Shown piece by piece: positions 42,412 through 51,104 of a DNA stretch of 64,000 nucleotides. Location of the stretch: contig JBOZRQ010000053.1 of the NCBI GenBank assembly GCA_050789255.1, forward strand, positions 26,690-90,689, in the 5' to 3' direction. The position numbers and the translations under genes are program-made. Every line of letters starts with the position of its first letter. The stretch's first letter is position 1. The notes below the pieces were generated by a model. That model did not search any database and was not told where the DNA came from. It saw only the letters and a program-made list of their open reading frames with translations. The stretch is from JBOZRQ01 sp050789255. Its GTDB lineage: Bacteria > Bacillota > Sulfobacillia > Symbiobacteriales > Symbiobacteriaceae.

Positions 42412-43838
42412 CAGATTCCGTTCTTTCCGCGTTCTTTGGCGTGGTACATCGCCCGGTCCGCGGCCGCCAGAAGCGAGTCGGCATCAGCGGCGTCGGACGG
42501 AAAGCCCGCCACACCGATGCTCACCGTCGTCCGAATCAGCCCGCAGGATGACTCGACCGTCCCCCGTTCCAAATCCGACCGGACCAGTTCGGCGACAGCA
42601 AGGGCGCGGGGTTTGGAGCAATTCGGCAGAATGACGAGGAATTCGTCACCGGCATAGCGATACGCCGTACCGATCTCTTCTGCGTGACGGCGCAGCGCCC
42701 GGGCGAGGTCGATCAGCATCCGGTCCCCCGCCTGATGCCCCAGCAGGTCGTTCACCCGCTTCAGGGCGTCCGCATCGATCATCAGCAGTGCGCACGGCCG
42801 CCCGCAGGCCACCTCTCGCTCCAGCGCCGTGTAGAAGGCCCGGGCATTCGGCAGCCCGGTCAGGTGATCGGTACGGGACGCCACGTAGACCTCACGGTAC
42901 AGGTCGCTGGCCTCCAACGCCACCGCGACGTGCTGGGCAAAAATCGTGGCAACAGTCACCTGCGTTTCTGAGATCTGGTCAACGCCCCGCTTGGACAGGC
43001 GCAGCACACCCAACAACTTCCCCCGCACCTTCAGCGGAACGATCAGCGAAGTCTTAGCCTCTAGTATGTACCCCTGCGCTCCCTGACGCCGCGGATCCTT
43101 GGAGGTATCCTTCACCAGTTCGGCCTCGCCCGACTCGAATACGGTCCCGGTAATGCCGAACCCCCGTGCACAGGGGAACTCCACCATCCGGCGCACGTAA
43201 TCGGGCTCATACACCTGCGGATTGTGCCAGTGGGCTACCACCCGCAGCACATCGGCTTCGCGGTCGAACAGGTAGAGCAGGCAGGCGTCTGCCCCGGTCA
43301 GATCCCGACTCCGCGTGATGATCTCGCTGACCATGGCCTCCCGGTCCATCAGGCTGGTCGTCTCGCTAAACGCCAGCACGGCGCTCAGGCCGTCGCGCTC
43401 GTATAGTGTCTTGCCCAACTCGGTCACGAAGACCGTGAAGGTCCTTCGCAGTAACAGCGCAAACGCGACGATGTACGGCATCGGGTTCAGAAGGAACATC
43501 GCCAGGGGGAGTCCGTTCCAGGCGCTCACGGAAACACTCGTGCGCAGGATCCCTACGCCTGCGGTAAGCACAACAATGGCCAAACTGGCGCTAACAAGTC
43601 CATTCAGGCGCGTACTGAAGCCCCGTCGCCGGGACTCCTTCAGACCCATGAGCAAGGTACCGGCAAGGATCGCCGTTCCTGCCACAAACAGAATCCATTC
43701 GTCAGACCCGGTGAAAAGCGGACCTTCTACCCTCAGCAGGTGAATTGCCACCAGCAGATAGTCAGCCGCACCAACAGCAAGAACGAGGAATACGGGCAGG
43801 TAAGGCCACGAAGCGATTCGCTTGCGCCAAATCTGCAT
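42399..43838 (-). CDS. Membrane-bound diguanylate cyclase with GAF domain
   Basis: A 479-residue protein. Four or five membrane segments span residues about 12-135. A GAF domain covers about 150-310 (DACLLYLFDREADVLRVVAHW, GFGITGTVFESGEAELVKD). A GGDEF domain starts at about 315 (DHLTGLPNARAFYTALE, ALLMIDADALKRVNDLLGHQAGDRML), and the active-site loop reads RYAGDEF, an AGDEF variant common in active cyclases. No RxxD inhibitory site is seen before it. It probably makes cyclic-di-GMP. GAGGAGGGGG precedes the ATG, and a promoter is visible at 43877-43905. A PilZ-domain gene at 61980 is a potential receptor for its product. Confidence 0.94.
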   Translation of the reverse strand: MQIWRKRIASWPYLPVFLVLAVGAADYLLVAIHLLRVEGPLFTGSDEWILFVAGTAILAGTLLMGLKESRRRGFSTRLNGLVSASLAIVVLTAGVGILRTSVSVSAWNGLPLAMFLLNPMPYIVAFALLLRRTFTVFVTELGKTLYERDGLSAVLAFSETTSLMDREAMVSEIITRSRDLTGADACLLYLFDREADVLRVVAHWHNPQVYEPDYVRRMVEFPCARGFGITGTVFESGEAELVKDTSKDPRRQGAQGYILEAKTSLIVPLKVRGKLLGVLRLSKRGVDQISETQVTVATIFAQHVAVALEASDLYREVYVASRTDHLTGLPNARAFYTALEREVACGRPCALLMIDADALKRVNDLLGHQAGDRMLIDLARALRRHAEEIGTAYRYAGDEFLVILPNCSKPRALAVAELVRSDLERGTVESSCGLIRTTVSIGVAGFPSDAADADSLLAAADRAMYHAKERGKNGICAAS

Positions 43839-43876
43839 GCCCGCATCCCCCTCCTCAGACAGTTTTATACATAATT

Positions 43877-43905
43877 ACTATACCACTACTGAAATATCGG
43901 GTCAA
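43877..43905 (-). promoter_or_regulatory. Sigma-A-type promoter of the diguanylate cyclase gene
   Basis: Minus-strand TTGACC (43900-43905), a 17-base spacer and TATAGT (43877-43882), about 40 bases before the ATG. Confidence 0.8.
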
Positions 43906-43944
43906 TTTCTGAAAACGCAAGCAAGGCCGCCCCTCACGGCAGCC

Positions 43945-44415
43945 CTAAATTCGAAGCGTAGCTGCGAGCCGACCCGGCTTCAGAAGCAGGTCCAGTCCAT
44001 CGGCGGCACTGGGAACCGTCACATGCGATGCCATCAAGGTACGGGTGGCAGCCCCTTCCGGCCCCATCACACAGACCGCCAGCGCGGCTGTCTGAAACAT
44101 CTCCGCATCGTTGGCGCCGTTGCCGACTGCCACAACACCACTGGCGCCAAGCCGCTCCACGAACTGGCGCTTCTGCGCAGCCTGCTCCCCCGGACCGATG
44201 ACGGTCAGGTTCAGGAAGAGCCCGCGGGTCTGCTCGGCCGCCAACCCGAAGGTGTCGGCCGTGATCACATGAACCGAAAGGTGCGGAGCCAGCGCCTGCA
44301 CCCGTTCTGCAACGCCGGGCGCCAGCCTCCCGTCCACGGCAATCGTGCCGTTGTAGTCCAGCACCAGATGCTCCAGCCTTAGGCTCGGCCGCCCGGGAAT
44401 GGTAAGCTCCAGCAT
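43945..44415 (-). CDS. HAD family phosphatase-like protein (soluble P-type-ATPase-like)
   Basis: A 156-residue protein with all HAD motifs: motif I VLDYNGTIAVDG (nucleophile Asp; the second Asp position is Asn, as in P-type-ATPase-like HADs), motif II VHVITADT, Lys near QAAQKRQFVERLG, and motif III/IV VGNGANDAEMF. Its small size without a cap suggests action on a macromolecule or a small phosphate ester; the substrate is unknown. GGAGGG lies seven bases before the ATG. It is 11 bases downstream of the MoCF gene, so they form an operon. An imperfect GC hairpin followed by a T-rich stretch lies at about 43.91-43.94 kb. Confidence 0.87.
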   Translation of the reverse strand: MLELTIPGRPSLRLEHLVLDYNGTIAVDGRLAPGVAERVQALAPHLSVHVITADTFGLAAEQTRGLFLNLTVIGPGEQAAQKRQFVERLGASGVVAVGNGANDAEMFQTAALAVCVMGPEGAATRTLMASHVTVPSAADGLDLLLKPGRLAATLRI

Positions 44416-44426
44416 TGGCGGCCCTC

Positions 44427-45398
44427 CTACTTGTGGATCAGCCCGCCGTGGCCCATGCGCACAAAGTCCTGCTTGGTGAGCAGTTCCCCGGCCAAAACGA
44501 TCGGCAGCACCATGTCAAAGAGGGTGTACGACTCGAACATCACGGCGCCAGGCAGCCCCATGATCGGTCGGTCGCCGGGCAGGTAGCCCATCATGAACAT
44601 GGAGCCCGGCAGCACCGGGGCGCCGTAGGTCACAATGCGGGCGCCCGCCTGGCGAATCGCACCGGGAGTGGCATCGTCGGGGTCCACCGACATGCCGCCG
44701 GTACACAGAATTAACTCGGCCCCGGCAGCCTCGGCCTCCCGGATCTTTTGCACAGTCATCTCCGCCTGGTCATCGCTGATCGTGCGGTAGACCACCGGAC
44801 AGCCGAACGCCGCCAGCTTCGCCGCCACCACCGGGCCAAACTTGTCCTCCAGGCGGCCCTTATAGACCTCGCTGCCCGTCACGATGATGGCGGCCTTCAG
44901 CGGCCGGTAAGGCTTCACCTGGATCCAGTTTCCCTGAGCCTCCGCCTCCTGGACCTGCCGCTCCTCAATCACCAGCGGCGTCACCTTCACGCCGGCAAGC
45001 AACTGCCCCTCGCTCACCGCGGTGCGGTCCCGCAGGGTGGCAATCGTGACCTCGCCCACGCTGTTGATCGCCTCGAGCTTGGCCGCATCGACGCGCAGCA
45101 GGCCCGGGTGAGCCGCCTTCAGCGAGACCTTCCCCTCCCGGGGCGGCGCCCACGTAATGCCGCCGGCTACGCCCGCCTGTGCCAGGCGCAGGGCCGCATC
45201 CTCTTCGTGCACCATTCCCGGCTGGAGCTCCCACACGTACAGGTGCTCCTTGCCCATAGAAAGCAGCATGGGAATATCCTCTTCCCGCACGACATGGCCC
45301 TTCCGGAACGCCGGCCCCTTCCCCTCGCCCGGAACGATCCGGGTCAGGTCATGGCAGAGCATCATGCCCACTGCCTCTTCCGTGCGAACAACCTTCAT
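44427..45398 (-). CDS. Molybdopterin-binding (MoCF-domain) protein
   Basis: A 323-residue protein. The N-terminal half is unassigned (MKVVRTEEAVGMMLCHDLTRIVPGE, GPAFRKGHVVREEDIPMLLSMGKEHLYVWE, in pieces). The C-terminal half is a MoCF/MogA-like domain: AAIIVTGSEVYKGRLEDKFG, RTISDDQAEMTVQKIREAEAAGAELILCTGGMSVDPDDATP and GDRPIMGLPGAVMFE, read in pieces. This domain binds molybdopterin during cofactor insertion. GGGAGG precedes the ATG. Its position between the ferredoxin-like gene and the molybdopterin oxidoreductase fits a role in maturing that enzyme, or in sensing the cofactor. Confidence 0.92.
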   Translation of the reverse strand: MKVVRTEEAVGMMLCHDLTRIVPGEGKGPAFRKGHVVREEDIPMLLSMGKEHLYVWELQPGMVHEEDAALRLAQAGVAGGITWAPPREGKVSLKAAHPGLLRVDAAKLEAINSVGEVTIATLRDRTAVSEGQLLAGVKVTPLVIEERQVQEAEAQGNWIQVKPYRPLKAAIIVTGSEVYKGRLEDKFGPVVAAKLAAFGCPVVYRTISDDQAEMTVQKIREAEAAGAELILCTGGMSVDPDDATPGAIRQAGARIVTYGAPVLPGSMFMMGYLPGDRPIMGLPGAVMFESYTLFDMVLPIVLAGELLTKQDFVRMGHGGLIHK

Positions 45399-45419
45399 GA
45401 CTAGAGACCTCCCCCTGCA

Positions 45420-45992
45420 TTAAACGCGCGGGTCGATTCTGATAGCCGACGGGGTGCTCACGCACACATAGGCGCACAGACCGCAGCCTGTACAAACGTC
45501 GGGAAGAATGACGGGTTTGCCGCGCTCCATCTTAATCGCCTCATCCGGAAACGGACAACGGCTGTAGCATATGTCGCAAAGCTGTCCCTGGTGGGCCCAG
45601 CAGTGTTGAGGGTCAATCGTCGCGGTGCCGATCCGCACCTGCCGGGGGTCGGCAATGGTGAGCAGGGCCCTGGGCTCGCAGGTCGGCATGCATTTGCCGC
45701 ACAGGTCACAGGCCTTATCCAGGGGGTCAATGTAGGGAGTGCCCACGGCGGCGCCGCTGTCCGGCCCCAGGAACTTGATCACCTGGGTCGGGCAGGCCTT
45801 GGCACACTCACCGCACCGGGTGCAGGTCAGCAGGAAGGCAGCCTCGTCGATCGCCCCGGGAGGCCGCAGGTAGCGCTTGCCGCCGGTCGTGCCCTTGATC
45901 GTCTCGCTGACGGCATCCGCCAGCAGCCGCCCCAGGGATCGGAAGCTCTCCAGAAAGAATCCCCTACGGTCTGTGGATTGATCATCCGGCAT
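45420..45992 (-). CDS. 4Fe-4S ferredoxin-type protein (NapF/NapG-like)
   Basis: A 190-residue iron-sulfur protein with four cysteine clusters: CTRCGECAKACP, CDLCGKCMPTCEP, a third CDICYSRCP with the preceding Cys in DPQHCW, and CTGCGLCAYVCVSTP, enough for up to four 4Fe-4S centres. The N terminus has DRRGFFLESF, a twin-arginine-like motif, but without a clear hydrophobic signal after it. GGAAGGAGG lies eight bases before the ATG at 45992. Likely an electron carrier or chaperone for the nearby molybdoenzyme; it is the first gene of the group with the MoCF gene. Confidence 0.9.
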   Translation of the reverse strand: MPDDQSTDRRGFFLESFRSLGRLLADAVSETIKGTTGGKRYLRPPGAIDEAAFLLTCTRCGECAKACPTQVIKFLGPDSGAAVGTPYIDPLDKACDLCGKCMPTCEPRALLTIADPRQVRIGTATIDPQHCWAHQGQLCDICYSRCPFPDEAIKMERGKPVILPDVCTGCGLCAYVCVSTPSAIRIDPRV

Positions 45993-46086
45993 CGGGGCGC
46001 CTCCTTCCCGCAGGGTCATGTACATCCTACTATAACATAAGCAGACCGGGGCTGGTGCCCCGGCCTGCGGGCGATTATGTACGCCA

Positions 46087-46122
46087 ACAAAAACCCGGTG
46101 AGGCTTTCGCCACACCGGGTTG
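46087..46122 (-). terminator. Terminator after yqeY
   Basis: AACCCGGTG (46092-46100) and CACCGGGTT (46113-46121) form a nine-base-pair stem with a TTTTT run on the minus strand, 14 bases after the yqeY stop. Confidence 0.9.
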
Positions 46123-46135
46123 ATTTGTTATGAAC

Positions 46136-46585
46136 TTAGCCAAGCAGTTCTTTGACTACCTGGTTGACCAGCTTCCCGTCAGCCCGCCCCTTGGTGCGGG
46201 CTACAATCGGACCCATGACTTTGCCCATGTCCTTCGGACCCTGGGCGCCGACCTCGGCGATCACCTGGCGAGCCAGGTCGCGAATCTCCGCCTCGCTCAT
46301 TTGCTCGGGGAGATACCCGCTCAGGACGTCGATTTCAGCTTGCGCCTTCTCGACGAGGTCCTGGCGACCGCCCTTTTCGAACTCGGTCTGAGAGTCCTTA
46401 AGCTGCTTCACCTGCTTGGTGATGATGCCCAGGATGTCCTCGTCCGTGAGGGGGGCTTTCTTATCGATTTCGACGTTTTTCATGGCCGACCGGAGAAACC
46501 GGATGACCTCCAGGCGAACCTTGCCGGCAGGTCCGGCTTTCATGGCCGCCTTCATGTCTTCGGTTAACCGCTCGCTTAAGGACAC
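46136..46585 (-). CDS. yqeY: GatB/YqeY domain protein
   Basis: A 149-residue helical protein matching YqeY: LSERLTEDMKAAMKAGPAGKVRLEVIRFLRSAMKNVEIDK at the start, then LTDEDILGIITKQVKQLKDS and YLPEQMSEAEIRDLARQVI (read in pieces). The domain is shared with the tail of GatB, the tRNA-dependent amidotransferase; YqeY itself has no proven function. The start is a GTG with AAGGGAG upstream. It follows rpsU by 18 bases and ends at a terminator. Confidence 0.95.
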   Translation of the reverse strand: MSLSERLTEDMKAAMKAGPAGKVRLEVIRFLRSAMKNVEIDKKAPLTDEDILGIITKQVKQLKDSQTEFEKGGRQDLVEKAQAEIDVLSGYLPEQMSEAEIRDLARQVIAEVGAQGPKDMGKVMGPIVARTKGRADGKLVNQVVKELLG

Positions 46586-46603
46586 GGTAGCCAGCTCCCT
46601 TGC

Positions 46604-46783
46604 CTAGTCGCGGTACTTACGCTTACGAGCCGCTTCGCTCTTCTTCTTGCGCTTCACGCTCGGCTTCTCGTAATGTTCGCGCTTGCGGACTTCGGCGAGC
46701 ACGCCGGCCTTCTGAATCTGACGCTTAAAACGGCGAAGAGCGCTTTCCAGCGTCTCGTTCTTACCGATTTTTACTTCGGACAT
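46604..46783 (-). CDS. rpsU: 30S ribosomal protein S21
   Basis: A 59-residue basic protein with the S21 pattern VKIGKNETLESALRRFKRQ, HYEKPSVKRKKKSEAARKR at the C terminus. It binds 16S rRNA near the 3' end and helps initiation. The ATG at 46783 has GGGGAGGGAAG at the correct distance; upstream in-frame codons to 46828 are not needed. It lies between the HIT gene and yqeY, the usual Bacillota linkage. Confidence 0.97.
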   Translation of the reverse strand: MSEVKIGKNETLESALRRFKRQIQKAGVLAEVRKREHYEKPSVKRKKKSEAARKRKYRD

Positions 46784-46873
46784 CCCGGACTTCCCTCCCC
46801 TCATCCGATCCTCGGGGAAAAAGAACACGCTTCGCGATTATACCGCGGCACTAGGGTTATGTCAAACCCTAAC

Positions 46874-47218
46874 CTACCCGATCCGGCCCAACTTGTCGCC
46901 GCCAATGACGTGGAAATGCAGGTGGAAAACAACCTGCCCCGCGTCCTTGCCGGCGTTGGTGACGACCCGGTAGCCGCTCTCTGCGACGCCCTTTTCGGCG
47001 GCCACTTTCTGCACGGCCGAAAAGATATGTCCCAGCATGGCAGAATCCTGGGCGTGCACATCATGGATGGAGGCGACGTGACGCTTCGGGATGACCAGAA
47101 CATGGACCGGCGCCACCGGAGATATGTCGTTAAATGCTACGACCTGTTCGTCTTCATAGACCTTGGTCGCGGGGATTTCCCCGGCAACAATTTTGCAGAA
47201 GATGCAGTCCGCTGACAA
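46874..47218 (-). CDS. HIT family protein (Hint type)
   Basis: A 114-residue nucleotide-binding hydrolase: CIFCKIVAGEIPATKVYED at the start (with zinc-type Cys pair CxxC), HVLVIPKRHVASI in the middle, and the histidine triad HLHFHVIGG near the C terminus. Hint proteins hydrolyse phosphoramidates such as AMP-lysine. The start is a TTG after GGAGGG. It precedes rpsU on the same strand. Confidence 0.95.
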   Translation of the reverse strand: MSADCIFCKIVAGEIPATKVYEDEQVVAFNDISPVAPVHVLVIPKRHVASIHDVHAQDSAMLGHIFSAVQKVAAEKGVAESGYRVVTNAGKDAGQVVFHLHFHVIGGDKLGRIG

Positions 47219-47331
47219 AGTAACCCTCCAGTTCGGCTACACGGCCTATGGGATATCTTTTATGAATGCTTGACAAATTATTCTACGGGATCCCTCGAAA
47301 TTCCTCTGATTTCGACGAACGCCGGGGCGAC

Positions 47332-48540
47332 TTAGTAGTACTCGTAGTAGAAGAACTCATCGCCCGCAAGCGCCTCTCGCAGCAAACGGAGCGCATGCTG
47401 ATTCGACACAGCCAGCCGCTGGCTGCGCGCCTGTTGCTCCGGACCGACCAGGCCCGCGTACATCTGCGACCAGGTCTGCACGGCGGCCGCCAGGTCCTCG
47501 GTGGCGCCCGGCGCCGAACGGACCGCAGCCCGCCCGCCCTCAAAGCTGACCTGCCAGGTCCCGTGGTTCCACGGGGCGTGCTCGTCCGCGAACCCAATGG
47601 TCACGCTGCCGTTCACATGGGTCGGCCAGGGTCGGGACTCGAAGGCCCCCTTCACATCGACGATCCGCAGCATTGGCCCGGAAGTAAGCTTGGCGTCAAT
47701 GCCGCCGGCGTTCTCCGCCAAATGCCAGATCGGGTAGCTCCGCCTCATGCGAATGCCTACGGTGTCACAGGCGGAATCGTGCTGGGCGACAAAGCCCCAG
47801 AGCCCGCGCTCGGCCTCGGGCGTCAGGGCGATCATCTCCTTGACCGCCAACCGGTTCTTGCCGTCAGGCTTGTCCACACGGTAGTATACGTATCCTTCCG
47901 GCGGCGCCCCAGCCTCGGGGCGCCAAACCGCTGCGTGCCATTGCTGGTCCTCGGGGCGCCACTGGGCATTGACCCATTCCTTCCAGTGCGCCTGGGTATC
48001 CCGCACCATGTACCCCCGGCGCTGCCTGGCCCACCGGTCATAGATGGCGTTCAGCTCTGCCCAGTCTTCGGAGGCGCGCCAGTGGCGCGTGACGACCCCG
48101 CCGAAGGCCCGATACGGCGCCAGCTGATCCATCGGGATGACCGTCATGTTCCAGGCCGAAGCGACCTCCCAGCCGTAGCGCCGGTAAAAGGACTGTTTGA
48201 ACGGGTAGAGCCCGGAGAGGGGCATCCCCTGCTCACGGGTCTCCCGGATGCACTCCACCAGCAGTTGCCCGACATTGCCTCCACGGCGGTACTCCGGCAG
48301 CGAGGCCACGCCAGCGATGCCGCCCATGGGAATCCGGGCGCCGTCCACATACATGGCGAAGGGCAGGTTGGTCAGCACCGCCAGCATGCGGCCCTCATCG
48401 TCGAACACCCCTCGCAGATGTTCCAGACGGACCTGGTTCTCCACGTAGCCCTGAAACTCGTTCGACGGCACGTTGAAACAGTACTCCTGGAACTCTCGCC
48501 ACTGATTGATCTCTTCAGCGCGAATCGGGCGGTACTGCAT
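47332..48540 (-). CDS. Eis-like GNAT family N-acetyltransferase
   Basis: A 402-residue protein with the Eis layout: an N-terminal GNAT domain (YRPIRAEEINQWREFQEYCF; acetyl-CoA site IAGVASLPEYRRGGNVGQLLVECI), a second GNAT-like part from FYRRYGWEVASAWNMTVIP, and a C-terminal sterol-carrier-like domain ending in a Tyr-rich tail (EFFYYEYY), the free C terminus being part of the active site in Eis proteins. These enzymes acetylate aminoglycosides or other amines. The ATG at 48540 has GGAGGGA six bases upstream. It lies downstream of ddl but separated by a terminator. Confidence 0.9.
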   Translation of the reverse strand: MQYRPIRAEEINQWREFQEYCFNVPSNEFQGYVENQVRLEHLRGVFDDEGRMLAVLTNLPFAMYVDGARIPMGGIAGVASLPEYRRGGNVGQLLVECIRETREQGMPLSGLYPFKQSFYRRYGWEVASAWNMTVIPMDQLAPYRAFGGVVTRHWRASEDWAELNAIYDRWARQRRGYMVRDTQAHWKEWVNAQWRPEDQQWHAAVWRPEAGAPPEGYVYYRVDKPDGKNRLAVKEMIALTPEAERGLWGFVAQHDSACDTVGIRMRRSYPIWHLAENAGGIDAKLTSGPMLRIVDVKGAFESRPWPTHVNGSVTIGFADEHAPWNHGTWQVSFEGGRAAVRSAPGATEDLAAAVQTWSQMYAGLVGPEQQARSQRLAVSNQHALRLLREALAGDEFFYYEYY

Positions 48541-48596
48541 GGGAATCCCTCCACGGGAGGATAGACGTATTCCGCCCATTAAATGTTTCGAGTTTA

Positions 48597-48631
48597 ATAA
48601 AAAGAGACCAGGGACAACACCCCAGGTCTCC
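48597..48631 (-). terminator. Terminator of ddl
   Basis: GAGACC/GGTCTC and GGG/CCC form a nested stem on the minus strand followed by TTTTTATT, just after the ddl stop. Confidence 0.9.
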
Positions 48632-48638
48632 CATTGCA

Positions 48639-49739
48639 CTATACGGACGTGGCGTTGCGGTTCTTGTCAGCATGCCGCTCCAGGGCCAGCTGAATCAGCT
48701 TGTCGCACAGCTGGCTGTAGCTGATGCCCGTGGCCTCCCAGAGCTTTGGGTACATCGAGATCCGGGTGAAGCCCGGAATCGTGTTGAGCTCGTTGATGAA
48801 GATCCGGTTGGTGCCCTTCTCCAGGAAGAAGTCGCACCGGGCCATGCCCGCCCCGTCGATCGCCTTGAAGGCCACCACCGCCTGACGCCTGATCTCCTCC
48901 GCCACCCCCTCGGGGATGTCGGCGGGAATCCGGGTGTAGGAGCGGTCGTCGAAGTACTTGTCCTGGTAATCGTAGAACTCGTTGCCCGGCACCACCTCGC
49001 CGGGGACCGAAGCGATCGGGTCGTCGTTGCCCAGCACGCTCACCTCGATCTCTCGCGCGGTGACACCCTTCTCCACGATCAGGCGCCGGTCGAACCGAGC
49101 CGCTTCGTCAAGGGCCCGTGCCAACTCCGCACGATCGCGCGCCTTGGAGATGCCCACCGAGGATCCCAGGTTGGCGGGCTTCACAAAGACCGGGTACGCC
49201 AGTTCGGCCTCCACGTCGTCCATCACACGGTCGCGGTCCGAGTCCCACTCCTTGCGCAGGTAGACCCGCCAGGGCGCCACCTCCAGGCCGGCCTGCTGAA
49301 AGAGCATCTTGGCGACGCCCTTGTCCATGCCGACCGACGATGCGAGCACTCCACAGCCCACATAGGGCACGTTCGCCATCTCCAGGAGCCCCTGGATCGT
49401 GCCGTCCTCGCCGTACGTGCCATGCAGCACGGGGAAGAAGACCGCCGGTGCGCTGGTCGGGGGGAGCGGGGTGCCGCCGCCCACCGGCACCAACTCCTTG
49501 CGGGTGGGGTCGCCCAGCAGGCCCACAGGGAAGCCCTCGGCCTTCTCCACACCCTCGGTCAGGGCCTTCATGGGATCTCCGGTCAGAAGCCACTGCCCCT
49601 CCTTGGTGATCCCGATCGGAACGACTTCATACTTGGTTTTGTCGAGGGCGCCCATCACGTTCTTGGCCGACATCAGCGACACCTCGTGCTCGCCCGACCG
49701 TCCGCCAAAGATTAAGTACACCCGAACTTTCTCGGTCAT
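48639..49739 (-). CDS. ddl: D-alanine--D-alanine ligase
   Basis: ATP-grasp enzyme of 366 residues making the D-Ala-D-Ala dipeptide for peptidoglycan. N-terminal FGGRSGEHEVSLMSAKNV; FPVLHGTYGEDGTIQGLLEMANVPYVGCGVLASSVGMDK; VFVKPANLGSSVGISKARD; VEKGVTAREIEVSVLGND; and FINELNTIPGFTRISMYPKLWEATG, read in pieces, cover the substrate and ATP sites. GGAAGGGG lies before the ATG. It stands alone behind its own terminator. Confidence 0.96.
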   Translation of the reverse strand: MTEKVRVYLIFGGRSGEHEVSLMSAKNVMGALDKTKYEVVPIGITKEGQWLLTGDPMKALTEGVEKAEGFPVGLLGDPTRKELVPVGGGTPLPPTSAPAVFFPVLHGTYGEDGTIQGLLEMANVPYVGCGVLASSVGMDKGVAKMLFQQAGLEVAPWRVYLRKEWDSDRDRVMDDVEAELAYPVFVKPANLGSSVGISKARDRAELARALDEAARFDRRLIVEKGVTAREIEVSVLGNDDPIASVPGEVVPGNEFYDYQDKYFDDRSYTRIPADIPEGVAEEIRRQAVVAFKAIDGAGMARCDFFLEKGTNRIFINELNTIPGFTRISMYPKLWEATGISYSQLCDKLIQLALERHADKNRNATSV

Positions 49740-49818
49740 GGGGCCACCCCTTCCGGAATTCTTCCCTCACATATATGCCGCCCGCCTGGATTCTTCAACG
49801 CAGGGCGACGGCCTTTGG

Positions 49819-50745
49819 TTACGCAGCAGATCGCCTTACCAGGAAAACCCCACCCAGTGCCACAACCGCGCCAACGATCTGCAGGAGGCCGAAGGGCTGC
49901 TGCAGGAACAGCGCCCCGCAGACGGCGGCGAAGGCGGGCACCAGGTACATCGCCAGCATGACCCGGTCGGGCCCAACCTTAGCAATCGCCGTGTACCAGA
50001 TGATGTGACCGAACACGGTCACCATCAGGGCGACGTAGAGCAGCGAAATCCACCCGCCGAGCGTCACCACGGACCAGTCAAACTGCAGCGCCGCCGGTCC
50101 CTGGTAGATCGCAAAGCCCACAAGCGCAATCAGGTTGATCCAGGCCTGGACCTTGGTGCCGCTGTGGTTCTTTAGCAGCGGCTGAGCGACGATGCCGTAC
50201 CAGGCCCAAATCACGCTGCCAATCAAGGCCATCAAATCGCCCTGCAGCGATGCAAGGCTGAACTCCAGGCCCCCGCCGCCGAAGGCGATCACCAAAGCAG
50301 CACCGCCGAAGGCAACCGCTGAACCGATCGCAAACCGCAGGCTGGGTGCGCCACGGCCCCCTGCCCAGCCCATCAGCACGCCCCACACAGGCGACATCGC
50401 CAGGAGGAGCGCCACGTTGGCGGCATTGGTAATCTTCGCAGCACCGGCAAAGAACATGCTGTAGACCAGCACGCCGATCAGCCCGGTAAACGTGGCCCTG
50501 GGCCAGTCAGCCCTGGGCAGCCGCCAGTCCTCGCCGGAGCGGAGCAGAAAGAGCCAGAAGACCGGCGTCGCGATGATGTACCGAAGCAGGTTGAAGATGC
50601 CCGTGGGGATCTCACGCTGGCCAATGCGGAAGGCCACATAGCCCACACCCCAGGCCACCACCACGCCCAGCAGGGCCAGGTCGAGACTTGAGACCCCCGG
50701 GCGCTTCTGCGATGCGTTCGCTGCTGTAGCGGGTTGTGCCGTCAT
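49819..50745 (-). CDS. EamA/DMT family transporter
   Basis: A 308-residue membrane protein with ten hydrophobic segments in two EamA repeats: LLGVVVAWGVGYVAFRIG and LMALIGSVIWAWYGIVAQPLL begin the two halves, and VGPDRVMLAMYLVPAFAAVCGALFLQQPFGLLQIVGAVVALGGVFLV, read in pieces, is the classic end of the family. It exports metabolites or amino acids; the substrate is unknown. The ATG at 50745 overlaps the stop of the DUF309 gene (ATGA), so it is the last gene of the prmA-rsmE-DUF309 operon. Confidence 0.92.
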   Translation of the reverse strand: MTAQPATAANASQKRPGVSSLDLALLGVVVAWGVGYVAFRIGQREIPTGIFNLLRYIIATPVFWLFLLRSGEDWRLPRADWPRATFTGLIGVLVYSMFFAGAAKITNAANVALLLAMSPVWGVLMGWAGGRGAPSLRFAIGSAVAFGGAALVIAFGGGGLEFSLASLQGDLMALIGSVIWAWYGIVAQPLLKNHSGTKVQAWINLIALVGFAIYQGPAALQFDWSVVTLGGWISLLYVALMVTVFGHIIWYTAIAKVGPDRVMLAMYLVPAFAAVCGALFLQQPFGLLQIVGAVVALGGVFLVRRSAA

Positions 50746-51104
50746 TGCTGTGTCAGCCCCAGTTTTATGAAGGGTAGATGATCTCTCAGGTGCGCCCCCT
50801 CCGGAAGCCGGTCCAGCTGATCCCGGCAGAAGCGAGCGTGGGCCAGCACCCGGTCTACGTCGAGGTCCCAGTGCATCGGAGCATACGGCGTCAGCCAGTC
50901 GATGCACTTGTCGAGCACCTTGCGGCAGCCCGAGGGGTTGTTCCGCTGCACGTGCACGAAGGCCGCGGCGAACACGATCAGCCCGCGCAGGAAGAGGTCG
51001 TTGTCGGTCTCCTTCCAGATCTCCTCCAGCGCCTCATGCGCCTCCCAGAACTCCTCGTGGTTGAAGAGTTCAAAGTACCGGTAGTAGCCCGCCGGGTACC
51101 TCAT
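50742..51104 (-). CDS. DUF309 domain-containing protein
   Basis: A 120-residue helical protein with the DUF309 core FNHEEFWEAHEALEEIWKE and LRGLIVFAAAFVHVQRNNPSGCRKVLDKCIDWL (read in pieces), containing the conserved His/Glu pair HEEFWEAHE of unknown role. It overlaps its neighbours at both ends: four bases with rsmE and four with the EamA gene, so all are translationally coupled. Confidence 0.93.
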   Translation of the reverse strand: MRYPAGYYRYFELFNHEEFWEAHEALEEIWKETDNDLFLRGLIVFAAAFVHVQRNNPSGCRKVLDKCIDWLTPYAPMHWDLDVDRVLAHARFCRDQLDRLPEGAHLRDHLPFIKLGLTQQ

